This document shows, piece by piece, positions 1 to 9,037 of a stretch of DNA of 64,000 nt (its first letter is position 1; every line of letters begins with the position of its first letter). This DNA is from Terriglobia bacterium. Lineage in GTDB: Bacteria; Acidobacteriota; Terriglobia; Bryobacterales; Bryobacteraceae. The stretch is from the NCBI GenBank assembly GCA_020073145.1, contig JAIQFS010000023.1:83131-147130 (forward strand), given 5' to 3'. Under the pieces are notes generated by a model. The model did not search any database. It saw only the letters and a list, made by a program, of their open reading frames with translations, and was not told the origin of the DNA. The position numbers and the translations under genes are program-made.

Positions 1-1
1 T

Positions 2-1105
2 CTGTCGCGCGGGATGGTGCTGACGGCCGAGTTCCGGCCCTACCAGGAAGTCGACGTGATGGCCAAGGTCGCCGGGTATATCAAGCAGATCAACGTCGAC
101 GTGGGGGACCGGGTGAGCAACAACCAGCTCCTGGCAACTCTCGAGATCCCCGAAATGGCCGACGATCTCCGCCGCGCCGATGCCTCCCTGCAGCGCAGCC
201 ATGCCGAAGTGCAGCGCGCCAAAGACGAGCTGCAGCGCGCCAATTCTGCGCACGACATCGCTCATCTTTCCTTTCAGCGCCTATCGGCCGCTTCCGATAA
301 GAAACCAGGCCTGATTGCCCAACAGGACATCGACGACGCTCATAGCAAGGACCTGGTTGCGGAAGCCCAGGTGTCCGCTGCCCGGTCGGCGCTCGATGTG
401 GCCGATGAGCAGGTGGCCGTGAACACGGCCGAACAACAGAAGATCAAGACCCTGATCGACTATACGCGGGTCACCGCGCCGTTCACCGGCGTGATCACCA
501 AGCGCTATGCCGATCAAGGCTCGATGATCCAGGCGGGCACGGCCTCGCAATCTCAAGCCATGCCGGTGGTGCGGGTTTCCGAAAACAGCCTGCTGCGCCT
601 CATCCTGCCGGTTCCCGAATCGGCCGTGCCGACGGTGCATATCGGCCAGCAGGTGGATGTGCAGGTTCCCACCCTGCACCGCAGTTTTCCGGGCCAGGTG
701 AAGCGCTTTGCCGATAAAGTATCGCTGGCTACGCGCACCATGGACACCGAAGTCGACGTGGAGAATCCGAGCCTGGTGTTGATCCCCGGTATGTACGCCG
801 AGGTCAATCTCACGCTGGACCGCCACCAGGCCGTGCTGACGGTTCCCGTAATCGCCGTGGACATGGACCAGGTCAGTTCGTCGGATGCCAGTTCTTCGAA
901 TCCGACTTCAGGGAAGGTAATGGTGGTCACGCCCAACAACCGCGTGGAAGTCCGTAAAATCGAACTCGGACTGGAGACGGCCAACCGCGTGGAAGTCCGC
1001 TCCGGCCTCAACGAAGGCGACCTGGTGGTGCTGAGCGGCCGCTCCGGCTTGCAGCCCGGCCAGGAAGTTCGGACCAAGATCACCACACTGGCCGCGTCCT
1101 CATAA
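2..1105 (+). CDS. RND efflux periplasmic adaptor (HlyD/AcrA family), 5' end outside window
   Basis: Periplasmic adaptor that would bridge the inner-membrane RND pump and the TolC-like channel encoded next. The visible part opens in the first lipoyl half-motif (AKVAGYIKQINVDVGDRV). A long Ala/Gln/Glu-rich coiled-coil hairpin follows (about residues 45-140), then the second lipoyl half (DYTRVTAPFTGVITKRY), a beta-barrel and a membrane-proximal domain. The frame is open from base 2, so the ATG at 14 is internal. The signal peptide or lipobox that AcrA relatives carry must lie upstream of the window. The stop is 22 bp before the pump gene, with an AAGGAAG-type ribosome site between them, so the two are cotranscribed. 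The substrate cannot be read from the sequence. Confidence 0.9.
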   Translation: MSRGMVLTAEFRPYQEVDVMAKVAGYIKQINVDVGDRVSNNQLLATLEIPEMADDLRRADASLQRSHAEVQRAKDELQRANSAHDIAHLSFQRLSAASDKKPGLIAQQDIDDAHSKDLVAEAQVSAARSALDVADEQVAVNTAEQQKIKTLIDYTRVTAPFTGVITKRYADQGSMIQAGTASQSQAMPVVRVSENSLLRLILPVPESAVPTVHIGQQVDVQVPTLHRSFPGQVKRFADKVSLATRTMDTEVDVENPSLVLIPGMYAEVNLTLDRHQAVLTVPVIAVDMDQVSSSDASSSNPTSGKVMVVTPNNRVEVRKIELGLETANRVEVRSGLNEGDLVVLSGRSGLQPGQEVRTKITTLAASS

Positions 1106-1127
1106 GGCTGTTAAGGAAGAAGATGAA

Positions 1128-4100
1128 ATGTCGCGTTTCGCAATCAAGAATCCCTATTTCATTGTTGTCGTCTGCCTGATCATTGCGGTCATCGGTGTCA
1201 CCAGCGTGTTCCGGATGCCGATCGACATGTTCCCTGCCATTAACATCCCGGTGGTCGTCGTTGCCACGTTCTATTCCGGCATGCCGCCCCAGCAAATTGA
1301 GACCGATATCACCAGCCGCTTTGAACGCTTCTTCAAGCTGGGCGCGGGCATCGAGCACATCGAGTCGCGTTCGCTTCCCGGCGTCAGCGTCATCAAGGTC
1401 TACTTTCAACCCGGAACCAACGCCGATTCCGACGTGACCACCATTTCCAACCTGGCCATGGCGCAACTCCGCCGCCTGCCTCCAGGCACTCTGCCCCCCG
1501 TGGTTTTGAAGTTCGACGCCTCCAGCCTGCCGGTCTGCCTAGTGACGTTCAAAGGCGAGGGCCTCAACGAGACATCGTTGCGGGACCTGGCGCAGTATGA
1601 AGTGCGCAACCAGATCGCCAGCGTACCGGGCGCCAGCGTGCCGCAGCCGTTCGGAGGGCGGTACCGCCAGATCATGGTCTACACCGATCCCTACAAGCTG
1701 GAAGCGCACCAGTTGAGCTTGATGGACGTGGTTCGCTCGCTAAACAACGCCAACCTCATCCTGCCCGCGGGCGATGTCCAGCTCGGCTTGCTCGACTACA
1801 ACATCTATACCAACAGCCAACTGCGCAGCGTCGATGACATCGACCAGCTTCCCATCAAGACCGTGGGGCAATCGCCGGTACGAGTTGCCGATATCGGGGT
1901 GGCCAAAGATGCGCAGCAGATTCAGACCAACATGGTTCGCGTGGACGGCCAGCCCTCGGTGTATGTGCCGGTCCTCAAACAGGGCGGCGACACCAACACC
2001 ATCGACGTGGTCAACGGCGTCAAGGAGTCGTTGAAGCACTTATTCGACGTGCCCAAGGAGCTGGTGACCAATGTGGTCTTCGATCAATCCACCTTCGTCA
2101 AGACGGCCATTGAGACCCTGCTCGACGAGGGCGCCATCGGGCTCTTCCTGACCTGCCTCATGATCCTGATCTTTCTGGGGAGCATGCGCGCCACGGTGGC
2201 AGTCTTTTTCTCCATCCCGCTTTCGGCGCTGGCCGCCGGCATCGCCCTGGCCCTGGGCGGCAGTTCCATCAACAGCATGGTGCTGGGCGGGCTGGCACTG
2301 TCCTTGTCCCGCCTCATCGACAACTCGGTGGTGGTGCTCGAGAACATTTACCGGCATTTGGAGTTGGGAGAATCCGCCGAGGTGGCCGCGGAGAAGGGAG
2401 GCCGCGAAGTCGCCCTCCCGGTGCTGGCCGCCACGCTGACCACCGTCGTTGTGTTTTTCCCCGTAACGTTCCTGTACGGCGTCAGCAAATTTCTATTCTC
2501 CGCGCTGGCCCTGACCGTGGTGTTGGCCTTGTTTGCCTCGTTCGCCGTCGCCATGACGGTGGTTCCTCTGTTCTGCGCCCGCTTCATCAAGGCGCCGTCC
2601 CACCACGGCACCCCCTCCTCCGAGCAGCCCATCACGGTGGACCATCCGCGGCAGCGCCGCTCCCTCGGAGAGCGGTTCAACGTCTGGTTCAACGAGCGCT
2701 TTGAGGGATTTCTCAAGGTGTACGATGTCTTGGTTGGCTCCACGCTGCGTCATCCCGTGGCCACTCTGGCGGGCTTTGCCGTTCTCTTCGTCGCGAGTCT
2801 CACGCTATTTCCCTCGCTCGGCCTTTCGTTTTTTCCCCGCACCGATGCCGGCCAGTTTGTCATCAATCTCAAAGCGCCGACCGGAGCCCGGCTGGCCGTC
2901 ACCGAGAACGAAGTGGCGCGGCTCGAAAGCCTCATCCGCCAGGTGGTCTCCCCGGGAGATATGGGGATGATCGTCTCCAACATCGGCTCCACGCCCGATT
3001 ATTCCGCCATCTATACCAGTAACTCGGCGATGCACACGGCCTTTGTGCAGGTCAGCTTGAAAGAAGATCACAAGGTGGGCAGCTATGTCTACATGCAGCG
3101 CGTCAAAGAGAAGGTCGCCGCCGAAATGCCCGAGCTGACTACCTATTTCCAGTCGGGCGGATTGGTGGACGCGGTTCTGAATCTCGGCCTGCCCGCCCCG
3201 ATCGATGTTCAGGTCGCCGGTAGCGACATGGACAAGTCCTACGCCTTGGCCCTGAATCTGTCTAATCAGATCCGCAACATTCCTAACGTGGCCGATGTGT
3301 TCACGCCGCAGGATATCGATTATCCGGCGCTGCAACTCGACGTGAACCGCATGCGCGCCAGCGAACTGGGCCTGGACCAGCGCGAGGTCGTGGATAACGT
3401 GATTACCGCGCTCACCTCCAATGGCATGATTGCGCCCAGCTACTGGATCGACCCGAAAACGGGCAACGACTACATGCTGACCGTGCAGTACCCCGAGCTC
3501 CAGGTCAAGACGCTGAACGATTTAAGAGCTATTCCGTTGCGCGGTCCCAATGCTCCGGAGCCAACGCGGCTCGACATGATCAGCAACATCACACGCATCA
3601 AATCGCCCACGGAAGTGGATCACTATGAGATCCGGCGCACGACCGATATCTACGTCCGCCCTCTCAACGAAGACATTGGCAAGATTGCCGACGCCATCGA
3701 CGGAATCATCGCCCGCACGAAAATCCCCGACGGTCTCGGCGTCACGCTGCGCGGCATGGTCCAAGGCATGCGCGTCTCGTTCCGCAGCTTCGAAATCGGC
3801 CTGATCCTCGCCGTAGTGCTGCTTTACCTCATTCTGGTGGCTCAATTCCGCTCGTTCATCGATCCGGTCATCATTCTGGTGGCGGTGCCGCCCGGACTGA
3901 CCGGAGTGATCCTCGCCCTGTATTTCACCGGCACCACGCTCAATGTGATGTCGCTGATGGGGGTGTTGATGCTGGTGGGTATCTCGGTTTCCAACAGCAT
4001 CCTGATGGTTGAGTTTTCGCACCAACTGGAGAGCGAAGGGTCGGCGGTGCGAGAGGCCATCGCGGTGGCGTGCCGCGTCCGCTTGCGCCCGGTGCTGATG

Positions 4101-4280
4101 ACGTCGCTCGCCACGATCATCGGGCTGCTGCCGATGGCGTTGAAACTGGGCGCTGGCAGCGAATCCTACGCGCCCCTGGCCCGCGCGATCCTGGGCGGCC
4201 TGGCCGTATCGGTGGCGCTCACGGTGTTCCTGGTGCCGGCGGCGTATGTGCTGGTCTATGGACGCAAGGAGGCTCAGTGA
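1128..4280 (+). CDS. Efflux RND transporter permease subunit (HAE1/AcrB type)
   Basis: Inner-membrane proton-driven multidrug pump of 1050 residues, normal for AcrB relatives. It has an N-terminal TM helix, a periplasmic porter/docking half, a block of TM helices (about residues 335-480), a cytoplasmic linker around 490-520, and the repeat of this plan in the second half. Family motifs are present, including the TM4 stretch around residue 398 and the TM11-12 RLRPVLMTSLATIIGLLP segment. The relay residues are unusual: aligned to AcrB D407/D408/K940, this protein has Asp398, Asn399 and Ser955. Either coupling differs, or the acidobacterial subfamily uses other residues. It lies between the adaptor and outer-membrane factor genes, and its end overlaps the next gene's ribosome site. 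Confidence 0.95.
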   Translation: MSRFAIKNPYFIVVVCLIIAVIGVTSVFRMPIDMFPAINIPVVVVATFYSGMPPQQIETDITSRFERFFKLGAGIEHIESRSLPGVSVIKVYFQPGTNADSDVTTISNLAMAQLRRLPPGTLPPVVLKFDASSLPVCLVTFKGEGLNETSLRDLAQYEVRNQIASVPGASVPQPFGGRYRQIMVYTDPYKLEAHQLSLMDVVRSLNNANLILPAGDVQLGLLDYNIYTNSQLRSVDDIDQLPIKTVGQSPVRVADIGVAKDAQQIQTNMVRVDGQPSVYVPVLKQGGDTNTIDVVNGVKESLKHLFDVPKELVTNVVFDQSTFVKTAIETLLDEGAIGLFLTCLMILIFLGSMRATVAVFFSIPLSALAAGIALALGGSSINSMVLGGLALSLSRLIDNSVVVLENIYRHLELGESAEVAAEKGGREVALPVLAATLTTVVVFFPVTFLYGVSKFLFSALALTVVLALFASFAVAMTVVPLFCARFIKAPSHHGTPSSEQPITVDHPRQRRSLGERFNVWFNERFEGFLKVYDVLVGSTLRHPVATLAGFAVLFVASLTLFPSLGLSFFPRTDAGQFVINLKAPTGARLAVTENEVARLESLIRQVVSPGDMGMIVSNIGSTPDYSAIYTSNSAMHTAFVQVSLKEDHKVGSYVYMQRVKEKVAAEMPELTTYFQSGGLVDAVLNLGLPAPIDVQVAGSDMDKSYALALNLSNQIRNIPNVADVFTPQDIDYPALQLDVNRMRASELGLDQREVVDNVITALTSNGMIAPSYWIDPKTGNDYMLTVQYPELQVKTLNDLRAIPLRGPNAPEPTRLDMISNITRIKSPTEVDHYEIRRTTDIYVRPLNEDIGKIADAIDGIIARTKIPDGLGVTLRGMVQGMRVSFRSFEIGLILAVVLLYLILVAQFRSFIDPVIILVAVPPGLTGVILALYFTGTTLNVMSLMGVLMLVGISVSNSILMVEFSHQLESEGSAVREAIAVACRVRLRPVLMTSLATIIGLLPMALKLGAGSESYAPLARAILGGLAVSVALTVFLVPAAYVLVYGRKEAQ

Positions 4281-4282
4281 GC

Positions 4283-5569
4283 ATGCGGAGCAAGGTGATC
4301 TCCATCGGAGCCGTGTTCGTGGCGGCGAGCCTTTCCGGCTTCGCTCAGACTCCGCTTCGTTTGACCCTGGCAGAGGCGCAGCGCCTGGCCATCCAGAATA
4401 ATCCCCAATTCGCTTCAGCCGGTCTCACGGCCGCCGCCGCCCGTCAGGTTCCCGCGCAGTACCATTCCAGTTTCGAGCCGAATATGGCCGGCCTCCTCAC
4501 GGGCGTCGGCGCCGATAACGGCAGTCGCCTGGCCGCGGGAGGTTTAAACAACCCCGTCGTCTATAACCGGCTGGGTTCCGGACTCACCATCGGGCAGATG
4601 ATTACGGACTTCGGTCGCACCAGCAATCTGGTGGGAATGGCCAAGTTGCATGCCGATGCACAGGATCAGGCGACCGAGACGACGCGCGCCGACATCCTGC
4701 TCGAAACCAGCCGCGCCTATTTCGGCCTGTTGCGGGCGCAAGCGGTCATGAAGGTCGCGGATCAGACCGTGGCGAACCGGCAGTTGGTGGTCGACCAGAT
4801 CACGGCGCTCGCCGAAAGCAAGTTGAAGTCCACCTTCGATGTCAGCTCCGCCAGCGTCAACCTCGCCGATGCGAAGCTGCTGCAGGTGCAGGCGCAGAAT
4901 GACGTGAGCGCGGCGGAAGCTGACCTTGCCACCGCCATGGGGCTGCCAGGGCAATCCGGATTCATCTTGAGTGAAGAGCCGATGCCGGAGCAGTTGCCGG
5001 ACCGCGTGGACGGCCTCATCCAGCAGGCGATTCAGAATCGTCCCGAGCTCAAAGGACTGCGCCTGCAGCAGAGCGCCGACGAGCGGTTCGCGAAGGCGGA
5101 GCACGATTTGTATTACCCCAGCCTGGGCCTCGTGGGCACGGCAGGGTTCGTGCCCACCGGTTATGCGGCCGTGCCGGGCCGCTATGGCGCCTTGGGCGTC
5201 AACGTGACGATTCCCATCTTCAACGGCGGATTGTTCAAGGCCCGGCAGGCGGAAGCGGAGTTGAAGGCGCGGGCGACCACCCAGGACGTCAACGGCTTGC
5301 AGAATCGGATTACCCGCGACGTGCGCGTGGCCTGGATGAATGCCACCGCGGCCTATGACCGCCTCGCTCTCACGCAGCAGTTGCTGCAGCAAGCCCAACT
5401 GGCGCAGGACCTCGCGCAGAACCGCTATGACCTCGGGTTGGGCTCGATTGTCGAGTTAAGCCAAGCCCAGCTCAACCTGACCTCGGCGCAAATCGCCAAC
5501 GCCAGCGCCCAGTACGACTACCAGGCGCAGCGGGTCATTACCGACTACCAAACCGGGGCACTGCACTAG
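4283..5569 (+). CDS. TolC-family outer membrane efflux protein
   Basis: Outer-membrane channel completing the tripartite efflux pump; 428 residues. It starts with a signal peptide (MRSKVISIGAVFVAASLSGFAQ). Two OEP repeats follow with the usual TLAEAQRLAIQNNPQ opening and long Ala/Gln-rich helices, the second ending in the typical NRYDLGLGSIVELSQAQ motif. I chose ATG 4283 because AGGAGG at 4267-4272 lies 10 nt upstream. GTG 4277 is in frame but only 4 nt from that site. An open frame reaches back to 4070 inside the pump gene but encodes no family sequence. The start lies 2 nt after the pump stop, suggesting translational coupling. Confidence 0.93.
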   Translation: MRSKVISIGAVFVAASLSGFAQTPLRLTLAEAQRLAIQNNPQFASAGLTAAAARQVPAQYHSSFEPNMAGLLTGVGADNGSRLAAGGLNNPVVYNRLGSGLTIGQMITDFGRTSNLVGMAKLHADAQDQATETTRADILLETSRAYFGLLRAQAVMKVADQTVANRQLVVDQITALAESKLKSTFDVSSASVNLADAKLLQVQAQNDVSAAEADLATAMGLPGQSGFILSEEPMPEQLPDRVDGLIQQAIQNRPELKGLRLQQSADERFAKAEHDLYYPSLGLVGTAGFVPTGYAAVPGRYGALGVNVTIPIFNGGLFKARQAEAELKARATTQDVNGLQNRITRDVRVAWMNATAAYDRLALTQQLLQQAQLAQDLAQNRYDLGLGSIVELSQAQLNLTSAQIANASAQYDYQAQRVITDYQTGALH

Positions 5570-5572
5570 AAT

Positions 5573-5785
5573 ATGAGCAAGAAGGCCGTTCGCGGATGGG
5601 CTTTGGGCATCGGCGGCGTGGTGTATCTGGAAGTGGTCTTCTTCCAAAATATTTACAGCCCGTTCATTGCCGGGCTCCTGGTCGTTTTAGCCGCCTACGA
5701 ACTGGTGGATTCGCACCGCGCGCGAAGCCAGCCTTCCCCGCGCCGCCGGCATCCGCCAGCGGCACCGGCGACTCGCCGGGGATAG
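5573..5785 (+). CDS. Small hydrophobic protein of unknown function at end of efflux operon
   Basis: Seventy residues beginning 3 nt after the TolC-like gene stops. There is a short basic N-terminus (MSKKAVRGW), one or two hydrophobic stretches (about residues 8-24 and 31-44) and a Pro/Arg-rich tail, so it is probably a small inner-membrane protein. I do not recognise a family. The tight spacing and same strand argue for a real last gene of the operon. The low-complexity tail may be read-through into non-coding sequence, so the gene is only moderately supported. Confidence 0.45.
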   Translation: MSKKAVRGWALGIGGVVYLEVVFFQNIYSPFIAGLLVVLAAYELVDSHRARSQPSPRRRHPPAAPATRRG

Positions 5786-5925
5786 CGGCCGGGGTGGGTC
5801 GATCAAGGCCCCGGCTGTGCCTGAGCGCTTCGTGAACATGACCTTCCAAACCGGGGCTCTGCGCTCACTGTGGCGCATGCCTCCGGCTTGCGCAGGGCGG
5901 CGCCACGGCTTCCCAACATGGCCCG

Positions 5926-8538
5926 TCATTGCTGGCGCAGCGCCACCACCGGATCCACGCGCGCTGCCCGGTGAGCCGGAATCCACGCGGCCAGAGCCGC
6001 GATCGCCGCCAGTGCCATCACGGCAAGGCTTAGCGAAATCGGATCCCCCGGCACGACATCGTACAACAGACCGCGCACAGTTCGCGTCAAAGCCAGCGCG
6101 CCGGCCAGTCCCAGCACCACGCCGATCCCGGTCCACACCGCGGCGTACCCCTGCACCTGCAGTGCGATGTCCCGCGCCTGCGCTCCCAAAGCCATTCGCA
6201 CCCCGATCTCCTGCGTCCGTTGCGACACCAGGAAGGACAGCACTCCGTACAGCCCCACTCCGGCCAGCAGCAGGCCAATGCCTGCAAATAGCGCCACCAG
6301 CGTCGCAACAAAGCGCGGCCTCTCCGCGAACCGGCCCACGCGGGTTTCCATTGTTTCCACCGTCACCGGAAGCGTCGGATCGAGGCCTGCCAGTTCGCGC
6401 CGGATCCACAGCGTCAGGCTCGCGGGGTCGAGCCCGGAGCGAAACAGCGCCACACCTTCGCGGCCTACTCCTCGGCCATCGTTCATGCGCAACCGGTAGT
6501 ATTCCGGATCTGCCGGCGCGCTAATCCCGTTGTTCTTCGCGTCCGCGGCCACCCCCACCACCATCGACCAGGCGCCGGCGCCGTCGAGCGCGATCCGCTG
6601 TCCGATCGGGTTCTCGTTGCCGAACATCCGCCGCGCCAGCGTCGCGCTCAGGATCACCGGCCATTCGCCCGACGCCCGGTCGCTTTCCGTAAATGGCCGC
6701 CCCGCAAGAATCGAAATCCCCAAGGCTTGAAAATATCCCGGGGTCACGCGCCGGAAGGCCACCATGCCGCCATTGGCTGCGAGCGCCCGGTGCCCCGCAA
6801 TCCGAATGTTGGAATACGGGCGTCCCATCGACCCGCGCGGCGGGATCGAGTCGCTCACCGCGAACGGCCCCGCGCCGGGAATGCTGGCGAGTCGCGCCTC
6901 CAGTTCGCGAAAAAACGCCGCCTGCGCCGCCGCCGGCTGGTAGCGGTGCCGCCGCAGCGTGAACGACGCGGTGACCAGCCGCTCCGGCCGGAACCCCAGC
7001 GGCTGGTTCTCCAACTTCCACAGACTGCGTAGAAATAAAGACGCGCCGGCCAGCAACATCAGGGATAGGGCGACTTGCGCGGCCACCAGGCTTTTGCGGA
7101 ACCACGTTCGTCCCATCCCTGGCGCCCGCGAGCCCGCCAGGGTCTCGGCGCGCGGCCGCTCCACCGCCGCCGCCATGCCAAACAAAACCGCCGATCCGAT
7201 CGATACCGCCAGCGCGAATCCCAGCACGCGCAGATCGATTCGAGCCTGCTCCAAACGAATCAGTCCTTCCGGCGCCAGCCGCACCGAGAACCGGAGCAGG
7301 GCCCACGCCACACCGCATCCGGCCGCTCCCCCAGCCAGCCCGAGAACCAGGCTTTCGGTCAGCATTTGTCGCGCCAGCCTTGCCCCACTGGCGCCGATCG
7401 CTGCCCGCAGCGCCAATTCCCTGCGCCGCGATGCGGCTCGTGCCAGCAGCAGGTTGGCGACATTTGCGCAGGCGATCAACAGCAGCGCCACCACGGCGCC
7501 CAGCAACATCCAGGACGCCAGCTTGACTTCGTGAATTTGCCGGTCGCGCAACGAGCGGATGACCAGCCTCACTTCCGAGCGCAGTTCTGCTGGCACGTCC
7601 AGCCGTAGCGCCTGCTCGAACAGCGGCTGCATCTGCTCGCGCGCCTGCTCCATGGTCACGCCGTCCCGAAGCCGCGCGAAGGCCCGCAGCATCGAGCTCG
7701 AATTCGCCGAACGCGGCAAGCTGTCGTCCAGGCGCGCCGGCAGCAGTACGTCCGGGTTGCCCAGTTGCGGCATTTCGAACCCGCGCGGCAGCACGCCAAC
7801 GATCCGTGAGTGTTCTTCGTCCAGCGTCACAAGCCGGCCCAGAATGTGCGGATCTCCGCCGAACACTCGCTGCCAGAGCCCGTACGAAATGAGCAGAACG
7901 GTCGGCGCGTGAGGCCGGTCTTCTTCCGGTCTGAAGCTACGCCCCAGCAGAGGCTGCACGCCGAACGTTTGCAGGAAATTGTCTTCCACCGCGACACACC
8001 CGAGCTGCAGGACCGTCTCGCCCGCCACCAGGTCGCACTGACCGCCGGGCCGCATCGCCGTGAGCGATTGAAAGGCCGTCTGATGCTGCCGCCAATCCAG
8101 GTAGCTGCTGACAATATGGAATTCGTAATTGTCGACCGGCGCCGAGTACCCGACCGAGACCAGTTGTTCGTCCTTCGGATACGGCAGGGGACGGAACAGC
8201 ACCGGATCGATGGCGCTGAATACCGCGCTCGCGGCCCCCACGCCGATCGCGATGGTCGCGATCGCCACTGCCGAGAACGCCGGAGCCTTCCGGAACCCGC
8301 GCAGCGCATACCGGCAGTCTTGCACCAGAGTCTCGACCCACGGGCGGACGTAGACTGCGCGTACCGCCTCTAACGTCGCCAGCGAATTGCCAAATTGGCG
8401 CCGCGCCTGCCGCCGGGCCTCCTCCGGCGCAATTCCGTGTGCCTGGTTCCACTCCGCCCGCAGCGCCAGGTGGCTGTCGATCTCCTCCTGCCACGCTTCG
8501 CTCCGCCGCCGCCTCCACCACGCGAAGACTCTCTTCAT
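5926..8538 (-). CDS. MacB/FtsX-type ABC permease of the acidobacterial orphan-permease family (ADOP)
   Basis: Membrane protein of 870 residues. A cytoplasmic N-terminal segment (EEIDSHLALRAEWN, then EEARRQARRQFGN) precedes TM1 (AFSAVAIATIAIGVGAASAVF) and a MacB-like periplasmic domain (DNYEFHIVSSYLDW...). A first FtsX block follows (LLGAVVALLLIACANVANLLLARA), then a second periplasmic domain and a final FtsX block (ALFAGIGLLLAGVGLYGVLSF). These permeases lack a dedicated ATPase gene next door and come with a PadR repressor. Here ATG 8538 overlaps the PadR stop by 4 nt (ATGA). An open frame extends upstream to 8670 inside padR but is not family-like. The substrate is unknown; MacB relatives export peptides or act in mechanotransmission. 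Confidence 0.92.
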   Translation of the reverse strand: MKRVFAWWRRRRSEAWQEEIDSHLALRAEWNQAHGIAPEEARRQARRQFGNSLATLEAVRAVYVRPWVETLVQDCRYALRGFRKAPAFSAVAIATIAIGVGAASAVFSAIDPVLFRPLPYPKDEQLVSVGYSAPVDNYEFHIVSSYLDWRQHQTAFQSLTAMRPGGQCDLVAGETVLQLGCVAVEDNFLQTFGVQPLLGRSFRPEEDRPHAPTVLLISYGLWQRVFGGDPHILGRLVTLDEEHSRIVGVLPRGFEMPQLGNPDVLLPARLDDSLPRSANSSSMLRAFARLRDGVTMEQAREQMQPLFEQALRLDVPAELRSEVRLVIRSLRDRQIHEVKLASWMLLGAVVALLLIACANVANLLLARAASRRRELALRAAIGASGARLARQMLTESLVLGLAGGAAGCGVAWALLRFSVRLAPEGLIRLEQARIDLRVLGFALAVSIGSAVLFGMAAAVERPRAETLAGSRAPGMGRTWFRKSLVAAQVALSLMLLAGASLFLRSLWKLENQPLGFRPERLVTASFTLRRHRYQPAAAQAAFFRELEARLASIPGAGPFAVSDSIPPRGSMGRPYSNIRIAGHRALAANGGMVAFRRVTPGYFQALGISILAGRPFTESDRASGEWPVILSATLARRMFGNENPIGQRIALDGAGAWSMVVGVAADAKNNGISAPADPEYYRLRMNDGRGVGREGVALFRSGLDPASLTLWIRRELAGLDPTLPVTVETMETRVGRFAERPRFVATLVALFAGIGLLLAGVGLYGVLSFLVSQRTQEIGVRMALGAQARDIALQVQGYAAVWTGIGVVLGLAGALALTRTVRGLLYDVVPGDPISLSLAVMALAAIAALAAWIPAHRAARVDPVVALRQQ

Positions 8539-8861
8539 ACGACCCTCAGCACGCGCTGCACGCCCTTGGCCACGGTCGTCCAGTTGGCCTCTGCCTCCCT
8601 CAGCCGCTTCTTGCCTGCTGCCGTCAGCGCATAGATCCGCGCCCGCCGGCCGTTCGGCGTCTGCCTCCACTCGCCCTCGATCAGTTTGTCGCGATCGAGG
8701 CGGTGAAGGGCAGGGTAGAGCGAGCCTTCCTCCACCCGCAGCAGCCCGTCCGAGACGGTCTGCACGTGCAGCGTAATCCCGAACCCGTGGTTCGGCTCCC
8801 GCTCCAACGTTTTAAGGATGAGCAATTCCAGCGTGCCCTGCAGTTGATCGCCACGTTTCAT
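8535..8861 (-). CDS. PadR-family transcriptional regulator
   Basis: Winged-helix repressor of 108 residues. The PadR signature runs from GTLELLILKTLEREPNHGFGI through RVEEGSLYPALHRLDRDKLIEGEW to GRRARIYALTAAGKKRL, followed by a short C-terminal dimerisation helix. It is the first gene of a two-gene unit with the permease (4-nt overlap), and probably represses its own operon. A perfect 9-bp inverted repeat lies 4 bp upstream of the start codon, across the -10 element. The ligand cannot be inferred. Confidence 0.92.
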   Translation of the reverse strand: MKRGDQLQGTLELLILKTLEREPNHGFGITLHVQTVSDGLLRVEEGSLYPALHRLDRDKLIEGEWRQTPNGRRARIYALTAAGKKRLREAEANWTTVAKGVQRVLRVV

Positions 8862-8864
8862 AGT

Positions 8865-8908
8865 CTACCCTAGGGAACTAGGGTAGAGGTCTAGGAAAGC
8901 GCTGTCAA
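8865..8908 (-). promoter_or_regulatory. Promoter and overlapping PadR operator
   Basis: Reading leftward: TTGACA at 8908-8903, a 17-nt spacer, then TACCCT at 8885-8880. This is a good sigma-70-type promoter. The -10 lies inside a perfect inverted repeat, CTACCCTAG / 4 nt / CTAGGGTAG, at 8865-8886. That is the expected place for the PadR repressor to bind. The predicted transcript start is only about 12 nt before ATG 8861, and there is no strong Shine-Dalgarno. The rest of the gap up to 9037 shows no gene. Confidence 0.75.
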
Positions 8909-9037
8909 GCCCCTCCGGTAAAGGCGGGGGCACTATATGGCCGGCGCAGCGCGTCATCACCGGCGACCGAACCGGGGCTCGGCGCTAGGCGATCGCGCAT
9001 CGTCCGATAGCGAACGAGCATGCTGGTTGGTGTTCGA

